Assembly (NCBI GenBank): GCA_030442055.1
Contig: JAUJEB010000001.1
Location: forward strand, 806,001-870,000
Origin: Agaribacillus aureus
GTDB taxonomy: Bacteria; Bacteroidota; Bacteroidia; Cytophagales; Cyclobacteriaceae
Direction of reading: 5' to 3'
DNA: 64,000 bases
The notes under the pieces were generated by a model. That model was given only the letters and a program-made list of their open reading frames with translations. It had not been told where the DNA came from and made no database searches. This document shows, piece by piece, positions 25,233 through 35,246 of this stretch; the first letter of the stretch is position 1; the number at the start of each line of letters is the position of its first letter. The position numbers and the translations under genes were made by a program.

Positions 25233-25503
25233 GTGAGTATCGGCAATAAAAATGCATTAAAATACCTATTGAAGTCAGACATGGCGAACCCCTTCCGCCC
25301 AAACTGTTCCAGCTAAGCTACCTATTCCCGCAAGGGCACCTTCCCCAGGGAAGGATTAGTTATCCCTTTTTAAGTAAGAAACAGAAAAGCAACTAAGATC
25401 ACCCACATAACCTGTCCACACTCACACTCAAAAATCACCCCTTCCGCCCAGTTCATTTCACCAAAATTACCCATTCCCGCATGGGCACCTTCCCCAGGGA
25501 AGG
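25233..25503 (+). repeat. long direct repeat, copy 2 (contains two 67-bp units)
   Basis: The second copy of the repeat at 24854-25137, ending about 118 bp before smc. It again contains two 67-bp units with CCCGCAAGGG (CCCGCATGGG in the last unit) and CCTTCCCCAGGGAAGG. Four units in total therefore sit between the divergent genes. The rest of 24761-25621 shows no gene. Confidence 0.85.
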
Positions 25504-25621
25504 AGTTTTTTTGAAAATGAATTTACGCGGATGATGTCAAATAAATATTATAAATGTCCTGACCTGGAAACAAATTCATAAAATAATTTTAAATTTGTTG
25601 TCTTTGTAATAGAAGTGCTGC

Positions 25622-28600
25622 ATGGAATTAGTCAAATTAGAGATAAAAGGTTTCAAAAGTTTTGGCGATAAAGTCATCATCAACTTTGACAACGGCATCA
25701 CCGGTATTGTCGGGCCCAACGGCTGTGGTAAGTCAAATGTTGTAGATGCCATCAGATGGGTGCTCGGTGAACAAAAGACCAGGATGTTGCGCTCCGAAAA
25801 AATGGAAAACATCATCTTTAATGGCACCAAAAACCGAAAAGCCTTGCAGATGGCCGAGGTATCTTTGACTTTCAACAACACCAAGAACCTGCTTCCTACA
25901 GAATATTCTCAGGTCACCATTACCAGGCGTTATTACCGTTCCGGGGAAAGTGAATATCTGCTTAATAATGTTACCTGCCGCCTAAAAGACATTACCAATT
26001 TGTTTCTGGATACCGGCATCGCTTCCAACAGCTATGCCATCATAGAATTAAAGATGGTAGATGACATTCTGAATGACAAAGACAATTCACGACGTGCCCT
26101 TTTTGAAGAAGCAGCGGGTATTTCAAAGTTTAAAATCCGTAAAAAAGAGACGCTAAGAAAACTGTCCGGAACCGATGATGACCTGGAAAGGGTAGAAGAC
26201 CTGTTGTTTGAGATAGAAAAAAACATGAAATCCCTGGAGCGCCAGGCCAGGCAGACGGAGCGCTACTTTAAAATCAAAGAAGATTACAAAAATTTCAGCA
26301 TTGAATATGCAAAAAAATCCTTCGGCAAGCATACAACAAAGTTGTCTGATCTGGAAAAACAAATTGAAGCTGAAAATGACAAAAAAATTAGCCTGACCAG
26401 ACAGATAAGTGAGCAGGAGTCCCTGGTAGAGAAGGCCAAAGCAGCCATGATCACCAAAGAAAAGACCTTATCTTCCAGGCAAAAAACGCTTAATGAACAC
26501 GTCAACAAAATCCGGCAATACGAAAGTGATAAGAAAATCAAGAATGAAAGGCTTCGCTACCTGAACGATAAAAGCGACAGCCTCAATGAGCAAATTGACC
26601 AGGATAAAAAAAGTAATGAAAGAGCGGCGTTTAGTATAAAGAGCCTTGAAAAGGAAAAGGAGAGCGCTGAAAAGTTATTGAGGGAGACAGAGAAAAACCT
26701 GGAAATCCTCAAAGAAGACTACGATACACACAAAAATAAAGCGACCCAGGTTCAGGAGCAGATAAACGAGATCAATACATTTTACAAAAGCAAGCAGAAC
26801 GCGCTTTATCAATTGAGCAAATCCCTGGAGATCAAAGAGATGCAACTTTCCACCCTTAAGCAGGAACTGGAAAGAGCCACTACTGATACCACGGAGCAAA
26901 GTGCCAACCTCGCTGAATTTGAAGAACGGGCCACCAAGCTGGCGAGTGATCTGGCATCCAGGAATGAAAGATTAACTAAATTAAAGGCCGAAGAGGAAAA
27001 CCTTCAGACAAGGGTGGATTCTCTGGAGAGAACCATTGAGCAAATCAAAGATGAGTTGACGGGACATAGCAGAAAACTGGATGCCCTGCAAAACGAATAT
27101 AACCTTACCAAATCGCTGGTTGATAACCTGGAAGGATTTCCCGAAGCCATTAAATTCCTGAAAAAACAAGCCAAATGGGGGAAAAACTTTCCCCTGGTAT
27201 CAGATATCCTCACCTGCCCGGAGGCTTACAGGATCACCATCGAAAATTATCTTGAGCCTTATATGAACTTCTACATTGTCAATACCTTTGAAGAAGCCAA
27301 CAAGGCCGTTAATTTATTAAGTGAGGCTGCTAAGGGTAAAGCCAATTTCTTTATCCTGGAAAGCTTCAAAAATTTTCATCCCTCAGCCGGCAAAATATAT
27401 GACAACGCTTTACCGGCCACGGAAATTGTTGAATTTGAAAGCAAGTATGCCAAACTGATTGCCTACATGCTAGACAATGTTTACATCGTGCCAGGAGAAT
27501 ATGATGTTATTCCCGATATTGAAGACAGTATATTCATCACAAAAAGCGGGAAAGTAACAAAAAGAAAACACAGCCTGTCAGGCGGATCGGTCGGTCTTTT
27601 TGAAGGTAAAAGAATCGGCCGGGCAAAAAATCTTGAAAAACTTAGCAAAGAAATCAACAAGCTATCCGCAAAGATCAACAAAATAGAACAGAGCCTTGAA
27701 GAAAAGCAAGTTGACTATCACCGCCTGAAAGAAAGCACGCAAAAGGATGAGCTCGAAACTTTGCAGCAGGAAATAAATCTCATCAACGAAGAATACATAT
27801 CTTTCAAAACCAAGCATGAGCAATTCCAGGAAATGTTGAGCAGTAACGCCAATAAAAAGGAAGATATCCTGGCTAGTATTGATACCCTTTCCGAAGAAGT
27901 GACTGCCTTGACTCCCCAGGTAAAAAGCGAACAGGAGGCGTTGACAGATGTCGAAGAACGCCTGCATGTTTTAAACGAAGACCTGACTACCCAAAATGAT
28001 ACCCTCGGTCAAAAGTCATCGGCCTTTAACCAGGAAAACATCCTCTTTCATCAAAGACAAAGTAAGGTAGACAGCACCACTCAGGAGATATCTTTCAAAA
28101 AAGATACCTACAACAGCAGCTATGAGAGAATCGGGAAAAACCAATTGGAGCTAAAAAGCAACGAACTGGAAATCAAAAGGCTGTTGGAGACATCGGAGTC
28201 GGATGAAGATGAGCTGATCGAAATGTACAACGAAAAGGAAAGTATTGAAAGTGGTGTTGGAGAGGCAGAAAAGGATTATTACCAGTGCCGGGGGGAGATT
28301 GACGACCTGGAAAAAACCATTCGCGAAATACAACGCACCAGAGAGACCGGTGATGAGTTGCTGATGCAATTGCAAAATCAGCTTAACGAGACCAAGTTAC
28401 AGCTAAACTCCGTCAAGGAAAGGCTCTCCATTGAGTTTAATACTGAACTCGATCAGGTGATTCAAGAGGAAACAGCAGACGAAAAAATAGCCGCCTTAAG
28501 CGAGGGAGAGCTATTGGAAAACATCCAGAAAGCAAAAGACCGGCTTGACAAAATAGGACCTATCAACCCGATGGCCATGGAGGCTTATGACGAGATCAAA

Positions 28601-29158
28601 GAAAGACATGTTTTCATCAGCACGCAAAAGGAAGATCTGCTGAAGGCCAAGGAATCATTATTGGAAACCATCAATGAAATTGATGCTGTCGCCAGGGAAA
28701 CCTTTTTGGAGGCTTTTGCCAAAATAAAAGAAAACTTCATCCTCGTGTTCAGATCTCTGTTTACCGACGAGGATAATTGCGATTTACGACTTAGCAACCC
28801 GGATGACCCGTTGGAATCAACCATCGAAATCATGGCGCAGCCAAAGGGAAAGCGTCCCTTATCTATTAATCAATTATCGGGTGGTGAAAAAACGCTGACA
28901 GCTACTTCCCTCTTATTTTCAATCTACCTGCTAAAGCCTGCCCCATTCTGTATTTTTGACGAGGTAGATGCACCGTTAGATGACGCCAACATCGATAAAT
29001 TTAATAACATCATTCGTAAATTCTCGGAAGATTCCCAATTCATTATTGTGACCCACAACAAGCGCACCATGGCCACCACCGATATTATATACGGCATCAC
29101 CATGATAGAACAGGGGGTATCGCGCGTAGTGCCTGTAGACCTGCGGGAACTTGCATAA
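25622..29158 (+). CDS. smc: chromosome segregation SMC ATPase
   Basis: A 1178-residue protein of the full SMC length. Walker A GPNGCGKS is at 31-38, just after the FKSFGDK motif. Two long coiled coils (about 165-500 and 670-1010) flank a hinge domain (about 500-660, GFPEAIKFLKKQAKWGKNFPL through KANFFILESF). The signature LSGGEKTLTA is near 1085 and Walker B FCIFDEVDAPLDDAN near 1112. It condenses and segregates the chromosome with ScpA and ScpB, whose genes are not in the window. It is monocistronic by appearance; TGTCTTTG at 25599-25606 resembles a -7 box. Confidence 0.97.
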   Translation: MELVKLEIKGFKSFGDKVIINFDNGITGIVGPNGCGKSNVVDAIRWVLGEQKTRMLRSEKMENIIFNGTKNRKALQMAEVSLTFNNTKNLLPTEYSQVTITRRYYRSGESEYLLNNVTCRLKDITNLFLDTGIASNSYAIIELKMVDDILNDKDNSRRALFEEAAGISKFKIRKKETLRKLSGTDDDLERVEDLLFEIEKNMKSLERQARQTERYFKIKEDYKNFSIEYAKKSFGKHTTKLSDLEKQIEAENDKKISLTRQISEQESLVEKAKAAMITKEKTLSSRQKTLNEHVNKIRQYESDKKIKNERLRYLNDKSDSLNEQIDQDKKSNERAAFSIKSLEKEKESAEKLLRETEKNLEILKEDYDTHKNKATQVQEQINEINTFYKSKQNALYQLSKSLEIKEMQLSTLKQELERATTDTTEQSANLAEFEERATKLASDLASRNERLTKLKAEEENLQTRVDSLERTIEQIKDELTGHSRKLDALQNEYNLTKSLVDNLEGFPEAIKFLKKQAKWGKNFPLVSDILTCPEAYRITIENYLEPYMNFYIVNTFEEANKAVNLLSEAAKGKANFFILESFKNFHPSAGKIYDNALPATEIVEFESKYAKLIAYMLDNVYIVPGEYDVIPDIEDSIFITKSGKVTKRKHSLSGGSVGLFEGKRIGRAKNLEKLSKEINKLSAKINKIEQSLEEKQVDYHRLKESTQKDELETLQQEINLINEEYISFKTKHEQFQEMLSSNANKKEDILASIDTLSEEVTALTPQVKSEQEALTDVEERLHVLNEDLTTQNDTLGQKSSAFNQENILFHQRQSKVDSTTQEISFKKDTYNSSYERIGKNQLELKSNELEIKRLLETSESDEDELIEMYNEKESIESGVGEAEKDYYQCRGEIDDLEKTIREIQRTRETGDELLMQLQNQLNETKLQLNSVKERLSIEFNTELDQVIQEETADEKIAALSEGELLENIQKAKDRLDKIGPINPMAMEAYDEIKERHVFISTQKEDLLKAKESLLETINEIDAVARETFLEAFAKIKENFILVFRSLFTDEDNCDLRLSNPDDPLESTIEIMAQPKGKRPLSINQLSGGEKTLTATSLLFSIYLLKPAPFCIFDEVDAPLDDANIDKFNNIIRKFSEDSQFIIVTHNKRTMATTDIIYGITMIEQGVSRVVPVDLRELA

Positions 29159-29383
29159 TCCGGCTAATAGTCCCGGAACCATTAAGGATTGTGGTTATTT
29201 GTTAATCAAGTAATAAAGCAATATATTACCGCATTAATTAACAATTAAACCCACAGGAAACCTATATGCTTGACATAATTATTAAACACACCTCTTGCGC
29301 TAAAGCTACCCGGCGAAGGCGCAAAGGAATGATTATAGCAAGCATCCATGGTTCCATCTGACCAAAAAAAATCATATAAACAG

Positions 29384-31339
29384 ATGAAAGACGAAGATAA
29401 GCCCTACATTAAGCCGGATATTAAATTGCCGGAAACCACTGTTAAAGCATTTATATTAGGAGCGATTTTATCAGCAGCACTCGCAGCTGCCAATGCCTAC
29501 TTAGGACTTTTCGCCGGACTGACCGTCTCGGCATCCATACCGGCGGCGGTTATTTCCATGGCTATCCTAAAATTATTTAAGAAAAACAACATCCTCGAAA
29601 ACAACATCGTTCAAACAGCAGCTTCGGCAGGTGAATCACTGGCCGCCGGCGTAATATTCACTTTTCCCGCCCTGGTATTAATGGGCTACTGGTCTGGTTT
29701 CAACTATCTCGAAACATCATTAATAGCCCTATCGGGAGGCGTATTGGGCGTCCTGTTTACAATTCCGTTGAGATCGGCCCTGATCGTCAAACAAAAGCTA
29801 AAATTTCCGGAAGGTGTGGCTACCTCAGAGGTCTTAAAAAGTGGTGAAGAGGGCGGAAAGGCCATCAAGTTCTTAGCGATGGGAGCACTTTTGGGAGCCC
29901 TGGTTAAATTATCCGAATCCGGATTAAAAATATGGGACGCTGTCTTTGAAAAAGCCACGCTGGCTGCAGACAAGGCTTATCTTTATTTTGGCATAAACCT
30001 CTCTCCCGCCCTCATGTCGGTGGGATATATTGTCGGACTAAGAATTGCTTCCCTGGTTTTTGCCGGTGGGGTCATTAGCTGGTGGATAGCCATCCCCATA
30101 TACCTGTATCTCAATGGCAATCCCGATGGCGTGGAACCCGTTGCTCTCGGCTCAGCGACATGGAATTCCAATATCAGGTTTTTAGGCGTTGGCGCTATGG
30201 TTGTCGGCGGCCTCTGGGCACTGATCAACCTGAAAGGCGCCATTGGCACTGCTTTAAATGCCGGGCTAAAAGCCATTAAAAACAAAGCCTCGGGAACTGT
30301 GACTACCCTGAGGACGGAGAAAGATACCCCTATGCAGTGGGTAATCATGGGCGTCGGCATCATGGTTGTACCGATTTTCATCATCTATTTAAGAGAAATT
30401 GAAGAAGTACCTATCTCGGGTCTGATGGCTATCATTATGGTCATTGCGGGATTTTTATTTGCAGCAGTGGCAGGTTATATGGCCGGGTTAGTGGGGAGTT
30501 CAAACAATCCCATTTCAGGTGTATCGATAGCTACCATCCTCACCTCATCGCTGATTCTGCTGGCCCTGCTGGGAAGCGGATCTGAAAAAGGACCGGCTGC
30601 AGCGATACTGATAGGATCTGTTGTTGCGTGTGCCGCGGCTATTGCCGGAGATAACATGCAGGATTTAAAGGCCGGACACCTGCTGGGTGCCACTCCTCAA
30701 AGACAGCAAATAATGCAAATGGTTGGTGTCGTAGCGGCAGCCTTTGCCATGCCACTGATCCTGGATTTACTAAACGAGGCATACGGATTTGGACCAGCAA
30801 CAGCGGAAAAACCAAATTCCCTGCAAGCCCCTCAGGCTACCTTAATGCAAAGTGTTGCCGTCGGGGTTTTTGGCGGCGGGCTGCCGTGGGTGATGGTTTA
30901 CTTTGGCATGGGACTAGCCGTTGTGATCATCATACTGGACAAAATGCAGGAAATGCGCCAGTCCGAATTCAGGATTCCGGTACTGGCAGTGGCCGTTGGT
31001 TTGTACCTACCCTTCGAACTGGATAGTGCTATCATGCTGGGAGGTATAATCGCCTGGCTGGTAGGCAAATATCAAAAGCAAAATCAATTACAGGATGAGG
31101 GACAACATAAAGCTGCGAAACAGCGCAGCGAAAGGACCGGTCTCTTGTTTGCCTCCGGGTTGATAACAGGTGAAGCACTCATCGGCATAGGACTGGCCGT
31201 CCCCATTGTGCTCACAGAATCCGACGACTTTATGGCACTGACCGAGGAAACCTTCGGAAGCCTGCCAGGACTTGTAGTTATTCTGGCTATTTGCGTATTT
31301 CTTTACAGAATTGCCGTTAAAGCATACCGAACTGAATAA
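29384..31339 (+). CDS. OPT-family oligopeptide or metal-chelate transporter
   Basis: About 651 residues, almost entirely membrane helices (fourteen or more). Family marks are LPETTVKAFILGAILSAALAAANAYLGL at the N-terminus, GLTVSASIPAAVISM, PEGVATSEVLKSGE near 160 and AGDNMQDLKAGHLLGATP near 430-445. OPT proteins are proton-coupled importers of small peptides or metal-chelate complexes at the inner membrane. I chose the ATG at 29384, preceded by an A-rich stretch; an in-frame ATG at 29348 would add 12 polar residues. The substrate cannot be read from sequence. Confidence 0.92.
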   Translation: MKDEDKPYIKPDIKLPETTVKAFILGAILSAALAAANAYLGLFAGLTVSASIPAAVISMAILKLFKKNNILENNIVQTAASAGESLAAGVIFTFPALVLMGYWSGFNYLETSLIALSGGVLGVLFTIPLRSALIVKQKLKFPEGVATSEVLKSGEEGGKAIKFLAMGALLGALVKLSESGLKIWDAVFEKATLAADKAYLYFGINLSPALMSVGYIVGLRIASLVFAGGVISWWIAIPIYLYLNGNPDGVEPVALGSATWNSNIRFLGVGAMVVGGLWALINLKGAIGTALNAGLKAIKNKASGTVTTLRTEKDTPMQWVIMGVGIMVVPIFIIYLREIEEVPISGLMAIIMVIAGFLFAAVAGYMAGLVGSSNNPISGVSIATILTSSLILLALLGSGSEKGPAAAILIGSVVACAAAIAGDNMQDLKAGHLLGATPQRQQIMQMVGVVAAAFAMPLILDLLNEAYGFGPATAEKPNSLQAPQATLMQSVAVGVFGGGLPWVMVYFGMGLAVVIIILDKMQEMRQSEFRIPVLAVAVGLYLPFELDSAIMLGGIIAWLVGKYQKQNQLQDEGQHKAAKQRSERTGLLFASGLITGEALIGIGLAVPIVLTESDDFMALTEETFGSLPGLVVILAICVFLYRIAVKAYRTE

Positions 31340-31353
31340 GGATATTATTTAAC

Positions 31354-31377
31354 GCCGCTGGTTAGGTAACCGGCGGC
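31354..31377 (+). terminator. stem-loop after the OPT transporter gene
   Basis: GCCGCTGGTT and AACCGGCGGC form a 10-bp stem with one G-U pair around the loop AGGT. It starts 14 bp after the stop codon. There is no clear T-run behind it, so it may be a terminator aided by Rho or an mRNA 3'-end stabiliser. Confidence 0.45.
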
Positions 31378-31522
31378 ATGTCAATATTCCGGGGGAGCAA
31401 AATATTGATTGCCTCGCTCCTCTCCTTTTTTTAAATCATAAAAGTTCGTATCTTTTTGACTAAAACAATCGCTATCCACCATCAATAATTAACGTCATCT
31501 TTTTACATAAATCCGTTTAAAA

Positions 31523-31795
31523 GTGCCAACAATTAAGTTTACCTATGCCTTAAAACGATTTTATCCCGGATTGAAGGAAGTTAGTATTGCCGCGGATACA
31601 GTAGCAGACGTTGTCAGGAAGCTGGATGAAATCTACCCCAGAATGTCAACTTATATTGTCGACGAAAGGGGCGCCCTAAGGAAACACGTTAACATATTCA
31701 TTGGCAGCACCATCATCGAAGATAAAATTTCCCTGGCGGATAAAGTTCGCGACGATGATGAGGTATATATTATGCAGGCTTTATCAGGGGGGTGA
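31523..31795 (+). CDS. MoaD/ThiS-like ubiquitin-fold sulfur-carrier protein
   Basis: A 90-residue protein with a beta-grasp pattern ending in the carrier signature ALSGG; the terminal Gly-Gly is where an E1-like enzyme would adenylate and thiolate the protein. It begins with GTG at 31523; no in-frame ATG would keep the first strand (TIKFTYALKRF). The closest style is the MoaD-related CysO type. The BNR-repeat gene begins 47 bp downstream, so the two are probably one transcript. No moaE, moeB or thiF-like gene is nearby, so the sulfur acceptor pathway is unknown. Confidence 0.85.
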   Translation: MPTIKFTYALKRFYPGLKEVSIAADTVADVVRKLDEIYPRMSTYIVDERGALRKHVNIFIGSTIIEDKISLADKVRDDDEVYIMQALSGG

Positions 31796-31842
31796 CCTAA
31801 AATCGAGACCTTATTGGCATTTTACAATTAAAACCTAAACCT

Positions 31843-32931
31843 ATGTCTTCCTCAAAAAACACTTTACTTATTGGTACCAGGAAAGGACTGGTCATTTATG
31901 AGAAACGATCGGCTGGTTGGGAATACGCAGCGGAGCATTTTGACGGCATTCCTGTCTCATATGCGGTAAGCTCTCCCGACAATAAAATTTGGTGGGCCTG
32001 CCAGGACCATGGACATTGGGGATGCAAACTACACTTGTCCAAAGATCGGGGCGCCAACTGGGAAGAGATAGAAGCTCCAAAATACGCTGAGGAGGATGAA
32101 ATTAAAGATGGTGTACCCGCCTCATTAAAATATTTATGGGTATTACAACCGCATCTGAACGGTAACGCAGAGCATGTTTTAGTTGGCACGGAACCGGGAG
32201 GACTGTTCGAAAGCAAAAATGCCGGGAAAAACTTCGAGCTGGTCAGGGGCCTTTGGGAGCACCCTTCCAGGAAAGAACAATGGTTTGGTGGTGGCAGAGA
32301 TTATGCCGGCATCCATTCCATCGTCATTGACAAAGATAACCATGACCACCGGTATGTTGGCATCAGTTGTGCCGGCGTATTTGAGACCTGGGATGGCGGC
32401 CGTCAATGGGAACCAAAAAACAAAGGACTAAGAGCCGATTTCCTGCCGGATCCAGCCAGCGAAGTCGGGCAGGACCCGCACTTACTAGTAGCGCACCCGG
32501 TTAATCAAAAAGTAATGTGGCAACAAAACCACTGCGGAATTTACCGGTCGGTAGATGGTGCAAATCAGTGGGAGGATATCTCCGAACCAAACGGCGTAGC
32601 CAATTTTGGGTTTGTCATTACCCTGGACGAAAATGACGAAAATACAGCCTGGGTAGTACCGGCCGTAAGCGACGAAAAAAGACTGGCTATTGACCGAGCT
32701 TTGGTCGTATGCCGCACCAGAGACGGCGGTAAGAGCTGGGAAAAACTCACTAATGGGCTACCCCAGGAAGCCTGCTATGATATTGTCTATCGACACAGTA
32801 TGGATATCACCGGCGATACCCTGGCTTTTGGCACCACAACCGGTAACTTATACTTATCGGAAAACCAGGGTGACGAATGGATGGCGCTTAATCATAACTT
32901 GCCAATGATCTACTCCGTTAGGTTTAGCTGA
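31843..32931 (+). CDS. BNR/WD40/YVTN-like beta-propeller protein
   Basis: A 362-residue protein with repeated blades: SKDRGANWEEI (about 66), SKNAGKNFELV (about 126), TWDGGRQWEPK (about 184), RSVDGANQWEDI (about 233), TRDGGKSWEKL and SENQGDEWMAL. These are Asp-box motifs as in sialidase and photosystem-stability propellers. There is no signal peptide, so it is cytoplasmic and unlikely to be a secreted sialidase, and catalytic sialidase residues are not evident. Neighbouring MoaD-like and BNR genes look functionally linked, but I cannot name the reaction. Confidence 0.85.
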   Translation: MSSSKNTLLIGTRKGLVIYEKRSAGWEYAAEHFDGIPVSYAVSSPDNKIWWACQDHGHWGCKLHLSKDRGANWEEIEAPKYAEEDEIKDGVPASLKYLWVLQPHLNGNAEHVLVGTEPGGLFESKNAGKNFELVRGLWEHPSRKEQWFGGGRDYAGIHSIVIDKDNHDHRYVGISCAGVFETWDGGRQWEPKNKGLRADFLPDPASEVGQDPHLLVAHPVNQKVMWQQNHCGIYRSVDGANQWEDISEPNGVANFGFVITLDENDENTAWVVPAVSDEKRLAIDRALVVCRTRDGGKSWEKLTNGLPQEACYDIVYRHSMDITGDTLAFGTTTGNLYLSENQGDEWMALNHNLPMIYSVRFS

Positions 32932-33248
32932 TCCCTCTCCCTCTACCCGACGTTTCAGCACCGTCATTGAATAGAAAATCATCTTAAGTTTGAAGTTGTC
33001 AATTATTTTATCTACATTTAAGTAATACTTGTTTGTATAGTACATGCGAAGCGTTTATTTAGGAATATCTCAGGGAGTTGGTCTGCCTCCATGCGTCGTT
33101 TTACGCAGCCAGGGTTGTCGCTATTATGTCGCCGCCCAGGGGATCAGCAGGCATAACCGGATGCAAGTCAAGCTTTGGCATGGTACTTTTGACATGGCAC
33201 CGGATAAAAGCAAAAATCCGGTGAATAATTTGGGAAACGATCAAAGTC
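32932..33248 (+). other. non-coding stretch upstream of the permease remnant
   Basis: A 317-bp stretch after the propeller gene with no convincing gene. A 70-codon reading frame at 33044-33256 has no recognisable domain, signal or helix and is probably chance or part of the decaying locus that follows. No terminator or repeat was seen. Confidence 0.4.
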
Positions 33249-33857
33249 ATGACTAATACACGCAGATCAACCCTATTGGGTTGGCTTCAAAAGGTCTTTA
33301 TCACATTGCTAAAAAAGCACCGGCCATTTGCGGTTCGGTTGTTTTTTGTGCATGATCCTTTTTGGATATCTGCAAGTGGAGAAAAATCTAAAGGCACTGC
33401 AGGTGCTTCATCATACCTGGTATTATCTGACAGGGTGACTGGTGAATATGCGGTAAACAACACTATGCAAACATTAAATTTTTCAATCTTTACCGTGCCC
33501 CTTGCCATTTTTGTTGCTTTGATTAACTTTGTCAATTTATCTGTCGCCAGATCGGTGGGAAGCGTTGGAGTGGCAGGCCTGGCAAAGGTAGCAAGAGCCA
33601 TTGAGGGGGGTGTAATTAAACAATATTTTACGAAATCATTGATTAAAAATCTTATAGATATACTGTTGTCTGTATTACTGGTTATTTCATCCATGAACTT
33701 TACTAACCAGTTAGTTGGTATAAGTGTCTCGTCATTTGACATGTGGATCGGGCCGAAGGTTTGGTTTACTATGCTGTTCATACTTTTAATCGGAAGCATT
33801 TTGACCGGCACTTATCCTTCTAATACAATTCCAGATTTCAAACGAAGCAATTGTTAG
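33249..33857 (+). pseudogene. remnant of a MacB/FtsX-like ABC transporter permease
   Basis: The reading frame has 202 codons, but only the part after about residue 75 resembles a protein family. VALINFVNLSVARSVGSVGV, then IKQYFTKSLIKNLIDILLSVLLV, then WFTMLFILLIGSILTGTYPSN follow the order of the Bacteroidota permease pattern INFxNLSTARS / ..QFLxESxxxxxxA.. / GxYPAF. The conserved EVGVRKVxGA and YPAFxLSSF blocks are degraded. Full-length permeases have about 780-800 residues. The rest of the gene and any ATPase partner are absent. It looks like a deletion relic. Confidence 0.65.
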
Positions 33858-34105
33858 GGTATGGCACCCGTCAAATAGATTTCAGATCCGCTGAGCAATA
33901 CCAGCCAAAACCATGGAACACCACGAAGTTTGCGGGATAAATCTCCTATAACCACCAGCAATTGCCGCTGACAACCATAAAATTCCATTCAAATAAAAAA
34001 AGCACCTTTGGTCTGAGCTGTCCGTATAAATAACGGCACGCCAAGTGTTTACAAAAAAACAATCCGCACACACCAGTTTTAAAGTTATTTACTAAACCAA
34101 AAATT

Positions 34106-35215
34106 ATGAAAGTAAAATCTGTACTGTCAGCAGGTGTATTGCTGTTTGCGATTTTTTTTACCGCCAAAACAGAAGCGCAAACCATTACCACACCAAGAGT
34201 AGCAAGTCCCGCGGCTGAAGTCAGCCAGACCGTAGGCATTTCTAAAGTTACTATTAACTATTCAAGACCTTCGGTGAAAGGTCGTGAAATTTGGGGTAAG
34301 CTAGTGCCGTATGGCTTCAATAATTTAGGATTTGGCACTTCCAAAGCAGCGCCATGGCGCGCCGGTGCAAACGAGAATACCATTATTACATTCTCCCACG
34401 ACGCCAAAATAGATGGCAAAGAGGTTCCCGCAGGATCTTATGGTTATCATGTTGCCGTTATGGAAAACGGAGAAGCTACGATTATTCTGTCCAAAAATTA
34501 TTCATCGTGGGGAAGCTTCTTTTATGATGAAAAAGAGGATCTGCTTAGGGTAAACGTAACTACTGAGGAAATACCCATGACTGAAACACTCACCTTTGAT
34601 TTTCTGCAAAACTCTAAAAACTCCACAATAGCGGTCCTGGATTGGGACAAGAAAAGGTTCCCCATGACGATTAGTTTTGATACCGATGACATTGTATTGG
34701 CCAACGCCAAAGACCAGCTGAGAGGCGTTACCGGCTTCGGCTGGCAGGGGCCTTTAAGTGCTGCCAACTATTGCATGCAAAATAATATTAATCACGAGCA
34801 GGCTTTGAAATGGGTAGATAAGTCAATTAAGGCCAATAAAAATTTCCAGAATGTATTTGTAAAAGCCAGCTTACTACAACAAACAGGCGAAAAAGGAAAC
34901 GGCATGGTCATGATGGATGAGGCGGCGCAATTGGCTAATATCGGACAGCTAAATTTTCTTGGCTATCAAATGCTTATGAAGCACAAAAACTATGACAAGG
35001 CCATTGAATACTTTAAGCTTAACGTCAAAAATAATCCCGAAGATGCTAATGTTTACGATAGTCTCGGGGAAGCCTATAAAGTCAGCGGACAAAACAAGCT
35101 GGCTATTAAAAGCTTAAAAAAATCCCTTTCACTTGATCCTCCGGCTAACGTAAAAGCCAATTCAATCAAATTATTAAAGGAACTAGGTGTTGAAGACTAT
35201 GCCGGCACCGACTAA
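34106..35215 (+). CDS. secreted DUF2911 protein with C-terminal TPR repeats (paralogue 1)
   Basis: A 369-residue protein. The signal peptide ends near Ala-Glu-Ala-Gln (about residue 24). A DUF2911 domain follows (about 25-190; SPAAEVSQTVGISKVTINYSRPSVKGREIWGKLVPYG and FGTSKAAPWRAGANENT are the strong blocks), then a helical TPR-like region (about 260-360) with NPEDANVYDSLGEAYKVSG as the best repeat. DUF2911 has no established function. A closely related paralogue follows directly. A short GC-rich hairpin with a T-run (35247-35295) lies 32 bp after the stop. Confidence 0.88.
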   Translation: MKVKSVLSAGVLLFAIFFTAKTEAQTITTPRVASPAAEVSQTVGISKVTINYSRPSVKGREIWGKLVPYGFNNLGFGTSKAAPWRAGANENTIITFSHDAKIDGKEVPAGSYGYHVAVMENGEATIILSKNYSSWGSFFYDEKEDLLRVNVTTEEIPMTETLTFDFLQNSKNSTIAVLDWDKKRFPMTISFDTDDIVLANAKDQLRGVTGFGWQGPLSAANYCMQNNINHEQALKWVDKSIKANKNFQNVFVKASLLQQTGEKGNGMVMMDEAAQLANIGQLNFLGYQMLMKHKNYDKAIEYFKLNVKNNPEDANVYDSLGEAYKVSGQNKLAIKSLKKSLSLDPPANVKANSIKLLKELGVEDYAGTD

Positions 35216-35246
35216 ATAGAGAAATACAAGCTATCAACAAATTCAA

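Noticed and set aside
24980-25420. CACACTC-rich tracts as a CRISPR-like or microsatellite locus
   Set aside because: The tract is a short variable stretch inside a duplicated segment; there are no regularly spaced repeats with unique spacers.
31843-32931. Secreted sialidase
   Set aside because: Asp-box repeats are present, but there is no signal peptide and no recognisable catalytic Arg triad or Tyr/Glu pair.
33044-33256. 70-codon plus-strand reading frame before the permease remnant
   Set aside because: No domain, signal peptide, helix or credible start context; it overlaps the pseudogene start and looks like chance.
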